Shown piece by piece: positions 10,242 to 18,500 of a DNA stretch of 64,000 bases. The notes beneath the pieces are model-generated. The model saw only the letters and a list, made by a program, of their open reading frames with translations, did not search any database and had not been told where the DNA came from. This DNA comes from an uncultured Bacteroidota bacterium (GTDB lineage: Bacteria > Bacteroidota > Bacteroidia > Chitinophagales > Chitinophagaceae), in contig CAIYKV010000105.1 in NCBI GenBank assembly GCA_903926855.1, positions 1 through 64,000 on the forward strand, written 5' to 3'. The translations under genes and the position numbers were made by a program. Position 1 is the stretch's first letter, and every line of letters starts with the position of its first letter.

Positions 10242-10754
10242 ATGAGAAAGTATGCTAGTTTGTTGCTTATACTGGTCAGTGTGTATGCCGCAGCGCAAAC
10301 TCCGGAAGAAAAACTGGCTGCAAAAGGTATTCAGTTACCTAAAGTGGCTGCTCCGGTAGCCAATTATGTAAATGTGGTAAGGGTAGATCATTTACTGTTT
10401 CTTTCAGGAAAAGGCCCGGTTTTACCAGATGGGAAATATGTTACCGGGAAACTGGGTAAGGATTTAAACATTGAACAGGGGTATGAAGCCGCCCGACTAA
10501 CTGCTTTTGTACAAATTGCTGTGTTAAAAAATGAGCTGGGTGATCTTCGGAAAGTTAAGCGTATTGTAAAAGTTTTGGGTATGGTAAACAGTGACAGCAA
10601 TTTTACTGACCAGCCAAAAGTGATTAATGGATTTTCAGACCTGATGGTAGAGATTTTTGGTGAAAAAGGCAAACATGCCAGATCTGCGGTAGGCGTAGCT
10701 TCTTTGCCTTTTAATACCGCCGTAGAAGTAGAATTGATTGTAGAGGTGGAATAA
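10242..10754 (+). CDS. RidA family protein with signal peptide
   Basis: Internal ATG start MRKYASLLLILVSVYAAAQ (ORF opens at 10128); 'TPEEKLAAKGIQLPKVAAPVANYVNVVRVDHLLFLSGKGP' RidA/YjgF signature. Confidence 0.85.
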   Translation: MRKYASLLLILVSVYAAAQTPEEKLAAKGIQLPKVAAPVANYVNVVRVDHLLFLSGKGPVLPDGKYVTGKLGKDLNIEQGYEAARLTAFVQIAVLKNELGDLRKVKRIVKVLGMVNSDSNFTDQPKVINGFSDLMVEIFGEKGKHARSAVGVASLPFNTAVEVELIVEVE

Positions 10755-10794
10755 CAAATTTCTACAGTTTCATTGTCAGGATAAAAGATTGCCA

Positions 10795-11439
10795 TCACTC
10801 TTGCTCATTTAAAGCCTTATCCAGCCTGGATTTCAGGGTTTCATAATCTGTATAGCCTTTGGCAAGCATCGTAAACCGGGTATCTGAGTTTTGTAAAAAA
10901 ACACAAGGGAATCCGGTTACCTGTAATTGTTTGCAAAGCTGAAATTCGTAATGAGCCTGCTCTTTATACTCTTCGCTTTTTAATTTCGTATAAAACACCT
11001 CTGGCTGAATACTGTATTTTTCAAGTAAGTGTCTATAGGCTTCATCATCTGTCAGGTCTCTGCCCTCATAATGTAAGGCAAATTGAAGATCGGAAGCAAA
11101 TGCCACCTGCCTCTCAGGATAGTATTCTTTGAATATGCATAAGGCGATGGCAGGTTTTTCAGAGTTGGGATACCAATCACTAAGATCCGGGTGATTAATA
11201 TGCCATAAATAATCTTCCCCAAACCGGATGCCGGTATATTCTTCAACCGTAGGGTAGGCTTTCTGAATAAATCCTGCAGTAGCACTGATATGTACAGGTT
11301 TATCGGGTAAAACCATCCCACCTGATAATACTTCGATGGTTACGGAAGGATAATTTTCGGCAATTTTCTGCATCACAGGACTAAATCCATAGCACCAGCC
11401 ACAATAAGCATCATAACAATAAAAAAGGGTCGGAATCAT
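10795..11439 (-). CDS. DsbA family protein (FrnE/DSBA-like thioredoxin fold)
   Basis: 214 aa, 'CYDAYCGWCYGFSPVM' CxxC active site and 'VTGFPCVFL' cis-Pro region. Confidence 0.85.
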   Translation of the reverse strand: MIPTLFYCYDAYCGWCYGFSPVMQKIAENYPSVTIEVLSGGMVLPDKPVHISATAGFIQKAYPTVEEYTGIRFGEDYLWHINHPDLSDWYPNSEKPAIALCIFKEYYPERQVAFASDLQFALHYEGRDLTDDEAYRHLLEKYSIQPEVFYTKLKSEEYKEQAHYEFQLCKQLQVTGFPCVFLQNSDTRFTMLAKGYTDYETLKSRLDKALNEQE

Positions 11440-11581
11440 TGGGTAAAAATAGGAAGTTTCTCTATCCTATTTTAACGTTTGTAATCTGACCTGACTGACT
11501 CAGTTATGGATTCTTTTGTACCTTTACCCCCGTTCTTTACAGGACCTATCACCTTAAACGTTCAACTTTAAACTATCGCAT

Positions 11582-12799
11582 ATGCCCGGGTTTGAATTAT
11601 TTGGCGAAGAAGAAAGAAAAGAAGTAAATGATGTGCTGGAAACAGGCATCCTGATGCGGTATGGATTTGATGGTCCACGCAATGGGATCTGGAAAGCCAA
11701 AGAGTTGGAAACCGCTATTATGCAGGTATTTGGTTGTGAATATGCACAACTTACTTCCAGTGGTACATCTGCACTAACCACCGCGATGGCTGCATTGGGT
11801 ATTGGTGCAGGGGATGAGGTAATTATGCCTGCATTTACATTTGTCGCCAGTTTTGAAGCAGTTTTAAGTGTTGGTGCTGTGCCGGTTCTTGTGGATATTG
11901 ATGAAACACTTACGTTAAGTCCGGACGCGGTTCGTGCAGCCATTACATCCAAAACAAAATGCATAATGCCGGTACATATGTGCGGAAGCATGGCTGATCT
12001 CGATGCCTTGAAACAGATTTGTGCTGAACATAAATTGATCTTACTGGAAGATGCCTGCCAAAGCATCGGAGCAACTTACAAGGGTAAATCATTGGGCACT
12101 ATTGGAGATGCGGGAACTTTTTCTTTTGATTTTGTAAAAACGATTACTTGTGCAGAAGGGGGTGTTGTAATGACCAATGATAAGCATGTGTATATTAAAT
12201 CAGATGGGTATACTGATCATGGTCATGATCACCTCGGAGCTGATCGTGGTGCGGATTTGCATCCTTTTATTGGCTATAATTATCGCATAAGTGAATTACA
12301 TGCAGCAGTAGGATTAGCCCAGATAAGAAAACTGGATACTTTTTTAGCTATACAAAAAAAGAATAACCTGGTATTGAGAGCTTATCTGGAACAGATACCA
12401 GAAATTTCGTTTCGCGTAATTCCGGAAGGTGGTGTGGACAGCTACAGCTTTATCAGTTGGTTTCTTTCCACAGAAGAACTGACTCGGGCTGTAGTAGCAG
12501 AAATGAAAACGCAGGGGATATTGGCGGGTAATTTTTATTGGTTCGTGAATAACTGGCATTATATCAGCAAATGGGATCACCTGAAGCAGGCGGGAACCTT
12601 ACATGGTATCAGTAATGAACAAAAAGCCGCTCTGACGAAATTACAATCAACACAATTTTCTGCGAGCGATGCGATCATGAGCAGATGTATTTCTACATCG
12701 ATAAGTCTTGTTTGGACTGATGAACAGATTCGCGAAAAAGGAGAGAAAATGGTGGCTGCAATTAAAAAAGTATTGCAAACACAAATGGCAGGTGTATAG
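11582..12799 (+). CDS. DegT/DnrJ/EryC1/StrS aminotransferase, KdnA-like (8-amino-3,8-dideoxy-manno-octulosonate transaminase-like)
   Basis: 405 aa; PLP lysine in 'SFDFVKTITCAEGG'; 'MPGFELFGEEE', 'HMCGSMADLDALKQIC', 'DHGHDHLGADRGADLHP', 'NFYWFVNNWHY' and 'SDAIMSRCISTSISLVWTDEQI' resemble KdnA as I recall it. Confidence 0.85.
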   Translation: MPGFELFGEEERKEVNDVLETGILMRYGFDGPRNGIWKAKELETAIMQVFGCEYAQLTSSGTSALTTAMAALGIGAGDEVIMPAFTFVASFEAVLSVGAVPVLVDIDETLTLSPDAVRAAITSKTKCIMPVHMCGSMADLDALKQICAEHKLILLEDACQSIGATYKGKSLGTIGDAGTFSFDFVKTITCAEGGVVMTNDKHVYIKSDGYTDHGHDHLGADRGADLHPFIGYNYRISELHAAVGLAQIRKLDTFLAIQKKNNLVLRAYLEQIPEISFRVIPEGGVDSYSFISWFLSTEELTRAVVAEMKTQGILAGNFYWFVNNWHYISKWDHLKQAGTLHGISNEQKAALTKLQSTQFSASDAIMSRCISTSISLVWTDEQIREKGEKMVAAIKKVLQTQMAGV

Positions 12800-12840
12800 C
12801 AGTAATTTTTGGAAAATAATAAGTCAAGCCGCACAAACTT

Positions 12841-13314
12841 ATGCCCATATTTTTTATCCATCCAAAGGAACAGCAATCAAAAAGGGAAGTGTTTTTGAAT
12901 TGGGCATTGATTATGATTGGGTTTGTTTTATTTTTTATGAGTTTCCTTATTAAATGGCAAATCCTTCCAATATTGGCAAATTCTTTAGTGGCAGGGAATT
13001 TTGTTTTTTTGGGACTGAACCGATTGTTGACAAATAAAAATGATTGTTTTCTTCAAATTAATGAGACTGGACTTGAATGGCGCTTGGCAGAATATTTGGA
13101 TAGCAAAAATAGCTCGATAAAAATATCAATCCCCTGGGACGAAATACAATGGATAAAGAAGGAAGGACCGGATGTGGGAATTACGATCTATGAGGAAAAT
13201 TCTTTTAGTAATCATATCCCATTAAATTTTTTTTCAACACAAGAAAAGGATACTATTCTCAATACCGTGAAAGAAATATCCCTGTCCAGAAAAATAAGAC
13301 TTGTTAATTTTTAA
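12841..13314 (+). CDS. Hypothetical membrane protein (two TM segments and a soluble C-terminal domain)
   Basis: 157 aa ORF, hydrophobic hairpin followed by a beta-rich tail. Confidence 0.65.
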   Translation: MPIFFIHPKEQQSKREVFLNWALIMIGFVLFFMSFLIKWQILPILANSLVAGNFVFLGLNRLLTNKNDCFLQINETGLEWRLAEYLDSKNSSIKISIPWDEIQWIKKEGPDVGITIYEENSFSNHIPLNFFSTQEKDTILNTVKEISLSRKIRLVNF

Positions 13315-13322
13315 CAGGTCTT
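13296..13322. terminator. Inverted repeat spanning both stop codons of convergent genes; putative bidirectional terminator
   Basis: AAGACTTGTTAA-TTT-TTAACAGGTCTT (one G-T wobble). Confidence 0.55.
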
Positions 13323-13669
13323 GTATTGGAGGGTTGTCTAAATCCTGTACCTTTTCCTTCCAGGTTATTTACATAATCCAGACCGCCTAAGCGTATTCTA
13401 ATGGGGAGTTTTGTTATTTTTTCTACCTGCAATTCCTTTTTGCAAAAAAATCCCAAGTGATTGCTATAATAATCATAAGGGAGAAGGCGTACAGGTATAT
13501 TACGCATACTGTCTAACCGCTTCTGTTTATCGCCTATAAAAGGTTGATTCTTTTCAGCGTGAGCGGTAAAAGAAGCCATTAGCAATAAATTTACAAACAA
13601 ACAAATACTTTTCACCCTTGCGTTACTTTGATTTGTATGTAAATTTACAGTGTTTAACCAAACCAGCAT
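13304..13669 (-). CDS. Hypothetical secreted protein
   Basis: 121 aa ORF with hydrophobic N-terminal segment ending '...MASFTAHAEKNQ'; start codon uncertain. Confidence 0.55.
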   Translation of the reverse strand: MLVWLNTVNLHTNQSNARVKSICLFVNLLLMASFTAHAEKNQPFIGDKQKRLDSMRNIPVRLLPYDYYSNHLGFFCKKELQVEKITKLPIRIRLGGLDYVNNLEGKGTGFRQPSNTRPVKN

Positions 13670-13709
13670 TCAAACCTTCAGTGTTTTACACTGGCAGTCT
13701 GATTAAAGT

Positions 13710-15200
13710 ATGTCGCTCAGTCAATCATTACAGCAGAAGTTATTACAAAAACTGTCGCCTCAGCAGATTCAGTTAATGAAACTGTTGCAGGTACCTACTG
13801 CTAATCTGGAAGAAAGGATCAAAGAAGAATTAGAGGAAAATCCTGCGTTGGAAATGGATGAAGAAGCCCATGAAGATGAATACGCAGAAGACATACAGGA
13901 TGAGTTTGATAATGCAAATGATGATGACGCGGATTTAGATGGGAGTGCAGAAGAGTATGAAAACCTGGATATCAGTGAATATGTAGTAGATGATGATGGG
14001 GAGATAGCGGATTATCGGATGAAAGATGATAATTATCCTGAAATGGATGATCAGAAAGTGATTCCTATGAAGGTGGAGAGCAGTTTTCATGAAATGCTGC
14101 TCGATCAGTTAGGTATGCTGGAACTGGATGAAAGAAACTTTAAAATAGCCGAGCAGATAGTAGGCAGCCTGGATGATGATGGCTACCTGCGAAGAGAGCT
14201 CTCTTCCATAGCAGATGATCTTGCTTTTCGCCAGAGCCTGGTGGTGGAAGAAAAAGAAATCGAAGACCTTGTTTTGCAAATACAACAATTTGACCCACCC
14301 GGCATTTGTGCAAGAAATCTGCAGGAATGTCTTTTATTACAGCTAAAAAGAAAATTGAGTGAGGGGATAGGAGTTGCTTTAGCAGTTCAGATACTAAGTA
14401 AGTATTTCGAAGAATTTACCAAAAAGCATTACGAGAAAATTCAACGGAGTCTGAATCTGACAGATGATCAAATCAAAGATGTCATAAACCAGATTATTAA
14501 GCTCAACCCGAAACCTGGGGGTAATATTGGTGAGATCAATAAAGCGGAAAGCTATATTGTACCTGATTTTTTTGTGCTAAATAATAATGGCAAGCTGGAA
14601 TTAACCCTGAATTCTAAAAATGCTCCGGATTTGCGTATAAGTGAAGGGTACCGGGATATGCTGAAAGATTATGATAAAGGAAGTAAAAAAGATAAAAGGC
14701 AGAAAGAAGCAGTATTGTTTATTAAACAAAAGATCGATTCTGCCAAGTGGTTTATTGATATGATCAAACAAAGACAGGAAACATTGGTTAATACCATGAG
14801 TGCCATCATGCGTCACCAGCAGGAGTTTTTTCTTACAGGTGATGAAACCACTATGCGACCTATGATTCTGAAAGATATTGCAGAATTAACGGGACTGGAT
14901 ATTTCTACGGTTAGTCGTGTTGCGAACAGCAAATTTGTTCAGACGGAATTTGGAACTTACCGGTTAAAATTCTTTTTCAGCGAATCACTAAGTACAGATA
15001 GTGGGGAAGAGGTAAGTACCAGAGAAGTGAAAAAAATATTAAGTGATATGATTGGTGCTGAAGATAAGAAAAGGCCACTCAGCGATGAAGTATTGACAGA
15101 TATGTTACAGGAAAAAGGATATAATATTGCACGCAGAACAGTGGCAAAATACAGGGAGCAATTAAATGTACCGGTTGCGAGATTGAGGAAAGAGTTGTAA
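13710..15200 (+). CDS. rpoN: RNA polymerase sigma-54 factor
   Basis: 496 aa; N-terminal Q-rich 'SLQQKLLQKLSPQQIQLMKLLQVP', RpoN box 'ARRTVAKYRE'. Confidence 0.97.
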   Translation: MSLSQSLQQKLLQKLSPQQIQLMKLLQVPTANLEERIKEELEENPALEMDEEAHEDEYAEDIQDEFDNANDDDADLDGSAEEYENLDISEYVVDDDGEIADYRMKDDNYPEMDDQKVIPMKVESSFHEMLLDQLGMLELDERNFKIAEQIVGSLDDDGYLRRELSSIADDLAFRQSLVVEEKEIEDLVLQIQQFDPPGICARNLQECLLLQLKRKLSEGIGVALAVQILSKYFEEFTKKHYEKIQRSLNLTDDQIKDVINQIIKLNPKPGGNIGEINKAESYIVPDFFVLNNNGKLELTLNSKNAPDLRISEGYRDMLKDYDKGSKKDKRQKEAVLFIKQKIDSAKWFIDMIKQRQETLVNTMSAIMRHQQEFFLTGDETTMRPMILKDIAELTGLDISTVSRVANSKFVQTEFGTYRLKFFFSESLSTDSGEEVSTREVKKILSDMIGAEDKKRPLSDEVLTDMLQEKGYNIARRTVAKYREQLNVPVARLRKEL

Positions 15201-15331
15201 GGGGTAATGGTCATTAGTCATTTTGGGGAATCGAAGGTGTATACCTAGAGATCAATTATGTAACCATTCAGCCAGGTAACAGTCTGACCCTTTTTTGATA
15301 AAACTATCAGCAAGAAAATAATCTAAGCCAA

Positions 15332-15991
15332 ATGCCCGAACCACAAGTCAGTACCATTCAAAAAAACTCTTTACTCCTTCGCATACCTGCCCAGATTATA
15401 TCCTATGTGTTTCACCCATTATTTCTGCCAACCTATCTATTTATTTTTCTGATCAGGTGGGTACCTTTTGATTTTCCGAGTATTACTGATTGGATTTTGA
15501 AAATGAGGGTATTTAGTGTTTTCTGGTTTACTGCTTTTTTCCCGGCTTTTGCCGTTTTCCTTTTATGGAGACTAAAATTTAGTGAGAATATTTATTTGCG
15601 TACCCAAAAAGAAAGAATCGTTCCCTATATAATTATCATGTTTTTTTATTGGTGGATGTATTATTTGAGCAGAAATTTTACTGACCAGCCTGCTGTTCTG
15701 AAATTCTTTTATATGGGCATCATGCTGGCTTCTGTTTTTGGGCTGATACTGAATAATTATTATAAGATTAGTATGCATGCTATGGGAATGGGGGGAATAG
15801 TAGCTGCCGTTATTTTGTTTTCATTTTATTACCGGATACCTATGGGCATTCAGATTAGCGCTGTACTATTTATTGCCGGAACCGTTTGCACGAGCCGTTT
15901 TCTGGTAAGTGATCATACCAATAAAGAAATATATGCGGGTTTATTTGTGGGTATTCTCAGTCAACTGATTACCTATATTTTTGTGATGTGA
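15332..15991 (+). CDS. Integral membrane protein with degenerate PAP2-like motifs
   Basis: 219 aa, polytopic; 'QKERIVPY', 'SMHAMGMG', 'SRFLVSDHTNKEIYAG'. Confidence 0.7.
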   Translation: MPEPQVSTIQKNSLLLRIPAQIISYVFHPLFLPTYLFIFLIRWVPFDFPSITDWILKMRVFSVFWFTAFFPAFAVFLLWRLKFSENIYLRTQKERIVPYIIIMFFYWWMYYLSRNFTDQPAVLKFFYMGIMLASVFGLILNNYYKISMHAMGMGGIVAAVILFSFYYRIPMGIQISAVLFIAGTVCTSRFLVSDHTNKEIYAGLFVGILSQLITYIFVM

Positions 15992-16012
15992 CCAGCGAAT
16001 GACAATGGTTAA

Positions 16013-17041
16013 TTATTTTGCTTCATCGTCTTCTTCAAATTCATTTAGATAGATTTTTACCAGCAGAATAAAGAGAGATATTAATATCGGCCCAAATATC
16101 AATCCGATAAAACCGAAAAGATTAATACCCACAATTACCCCAAAAGTAGTAACCAGTGGATGGGTATTTCCGAATCTTTTTTGAATAGATATTCTGAAAA
16201 CACTGTCCAGTACATTCATAATAGCCCCACCATATAATAATATCAGGATTCCCTTGGTTGTATGCCCCTCTGCAAAAAATAAGATAGCCAGAGAAATATA
16301 AGCCAGCGCAGACCCGATCATGGGTACCATTGCCGTAATGCAGGTAACTACAAACCAGAAAGGAATATCATCCACCCCCAAAAAATAGTATCCAATAGCG
16401 CCAATAATTCCCTGCAATATGGCTGTGACCGGAATGCCCAGCGCGTTGGAAAAAACCAGTGTGTTAATTTCTTTACCTACTAAACGAATATTTTCATTGC
16501 GTAATGGTACATGCGTATATAGCCAGTCTTCCATTTCCTTGCTGTTTACCAACAGAAAGTATAAAATAAAATACAGAATTAGCACAATGATTACAGAGTT
16601 AAAAGTGGCTCCCAGTAATTTAGGTAATACTTCTGCAACTGCCATTCCCAGGCTTTCAATATTCTTATCGCTAATAAGTGTTACATGATAATCTTTCTCT
16701 ATCCGTTCGATAAAGATTTTTAGGCCTGTCATCACTTCATTCGAGTGCTGGACCGCGAAGCCTATCTTGGCGTAGAGAATATTGACAAACAAACTTACAG
16801 GTAATAAAACCACCACAAAAGAGGCCAGCATTAATAAACAAGCGGCCAAACCCTTATTCCATTTTTTCTTGTAAACGAGATAAGTCATGGGGCGCAGCAT
16901 GAGTATATAAAAAGTAACTGCCCCTAATAATGCGGGTAAGAAAGAGGATAACTGTAGAAAGAGGAAAATTCCCAGGAAAACCAGGATTGCATAAAAACTA
17001 AGTTGCCGAATTTTTCCGTGATTAACTTGTTGCATAAACAT
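16013..17041 (-). CDS. AI-2E family transporter
   Basis: 342 aa polytopic; 'PVTAILQGIIGAIGYYFLGVDDIPFWFVVTCITAMVPMIGSALAYI...' typical of the family. Confidence 0.9.
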   Translation of the reverse strand: MFMQQVNHGKIRQLSFYAILVFLGIFLFLQLSSFLPALLGAVTFYILMLRPMTYLVYKKKWNKGLAACLLMLASFVVVLLPVSLFVNILYAKIGFAVQHSNEVMTGLKIFIERIEKDYHVTLISDKNIESLGMAVAEVLPKLLGATFNSVIIVLILYFILYFLLVNSKEMEDWLYTHVPLRNENIRLVGKEINTLVFSNALGIPVTAILQGIIGAIGYYFLGVDDIPFWFVVTCITAMVPMIGSALAYISLAILFFAEGHTTKGILILLYGGAIMNVLDSVFRISIQKRFGNTHPLVTTFGVIVGINLFGFIGLIFGPILISLFILLVKIYLNEFEEDDEAK

Positions 17042-17175
17042 TTCTTAGACAATGAAAATACAACTATTCCCGGATCTGTGTTTTATTAACTAATTAAATA
17101 GATTACATAAGCATACATCATTAGAAAAATTTGCATCATAATTATGTTAATTCACCGGTTCTAAGCAATAAAATA

Positions 17176-18195
17176 TTAAAATCGGATACACCGAACCCTG
17201 TCCAAAGTGGAATTCCTTATTTTCAGAAAACCCCTATATGAAGCTGTGAGTTCAAGACCTCCACGCCAATTGGTAGCAGTATTTAATTTTGAAACATTGA
17301 CATCATAACTTACTCCGATACTCATATGATTGAAATCCATTTTCACAGCAGGAATAATGGCATCTCCCCATCTTAGAAAACTGCCGGCATAAAATATTAC
17401 GGGCTCTTCATCTTCGTATTGACGCACTTCCATGCCAAATAATGCACCTCCTAATATCTGTCTGCTACCATTTTGTGTGATATAATCTGCAAAGCTGATA
17501 AAATGTCCTCTTTCTCCCAGCATCCCACTCAAGCCAAAATTCAGAGAGAATTTTGGAGATAAAAAATCTGCAGAAGTGGTTGTTAAGGAATGGATAACTG
17601 GTTTGGCAAAATGGGCTAATCCGGCAGCCATATAAAACCTGTTTTGATTTCCTAATTGTGTACTAAAGCAAAGCCCTGTAGATACATCCCAATAGGAATA
17701 ACCGGTATTGGTCAGGATTTGTGAACTGGCGTTTGAAGCGCTATACGACCCGTTCACAAATTGATCCCCAAATTTCAATTGAGTTGGATCGAACTGGCTG
17801 AAAACAGGGCCGCCCATAAATGCCAGTGATAGATACGTATCTTTTTCATCATCTAGTGATTTATGAAAATTAATGACAGGTAGAATCTGTGTTCTTTTGA
17901 GGCGGATATCTCCTGCAGCATCCATACTCATCTCAGAACCGATGGTGAGAACATCATTGTGTTGGCCGATAGGTATTTTATGTTCAATGCCAAGTGCTGT
18001 TGTTCTGAATGGAACTGTAATACTCGCCCATTGATCGCGGTAAGCCATAGAAACACGCAGGTCGCCGGTAAAAACACCGGCCAGAGCAGGGTTGCGCAAT
18101 AGGGGCTGTTCATAAAACTGAGAAAAAGTAAAATCCTGTGCATGACACAGGGTAAACAGCCCGATTGTTACGATGAAGAGTAGCGCTTTTTTCAT
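17176..18195 (-). CDS. PorP/SprF family type IX secretion membrane protein
   Basis: 339 aa, 'QDFTFSQFYEQPLLRNPALAGVFTGDLRVSMAYRDQWASI' family hallmark. Confidence 0.93.
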   Translation of the reverse strand: MKKALLFIVTIGLFTLCHAQDFTFSQFYEQPLLRNPALAGVFTGDLRVSMAYRDQWASITVPFRTTALGIEHKIPIGQHNDVLTIGSEMSMDAAGDIRLKRTQILPVINFHKSLDDEKDTYLSLAFMGGPVFSQFDPTQLKFGDQFVNGSYSASNASSQILTNTGYSYWDVSTGLCFSTQLGNQNRFYMAAGLAHFAKPVIHSLTTTSADFLSPKFSLNFGLSGMLGERGHFISFADYITQNGSRQILGGALFGMEVRQYEDEEPVIFYAGSFLRWGDAIIPAVKMDFNHMSIGVSYDVNVSKLNTATNWRGGLELTASYRGFLKIRNSTLDRVRCIRF

Positions 18196-18212
18196 GATGG
18201 TACTTTTAAGAT

Positions 18213-18500
18213 TTATTTTATGATTGCCACATTCCCTTTAAATACAAATGAGTTTCCTTTATCACAAACTGCCTCACACAAGTAAACAAATACATCAGTG
18301 TTAGATAATTTGCCTCTTACCCTTCCATCCCATCCGGCAGATTTATCACCAGTCTGGAAATTTGTTTTTTCAAACACCAATTCCCCCCATCTGCTGAATA
18401 TTTTCATACTTTTTATTAGTTTGATACCCCGACCCTGAACAATTAGTACATCATTGACACCATCACCATCTGGTGTAAATGCATTTGGCACAAATAATTC
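18213..18500 (-). other. Type B T9SS C-terminal sorting domain (approximate limits)
   Basis: 'FVPNAFTPDGDGVND...FSRWGELVFEK...AGWDGRVRG' motif. Confidence 0.85.

Noticed and set aside
10388-10798. 136-aa minus-strand ORF opposite the RidA gene
   Set aside because: Antisense shadow ORF; the RidA frame has a signal peptide and family motifs.
11554-12066. 170-aa minus-strand ORF opposite the KdnA-like gene
   Set aside because: Antisense shadow of a well-supported coding frame; Ser/Ala-rich composition typical of such shadows.
12708-12953. 81-aa plus-strand ORF bridging the KdnA-like gene and the next gene
   Set aside because: Overlaps the ends of two better-supported ORFs in another frame; no recognisable features.
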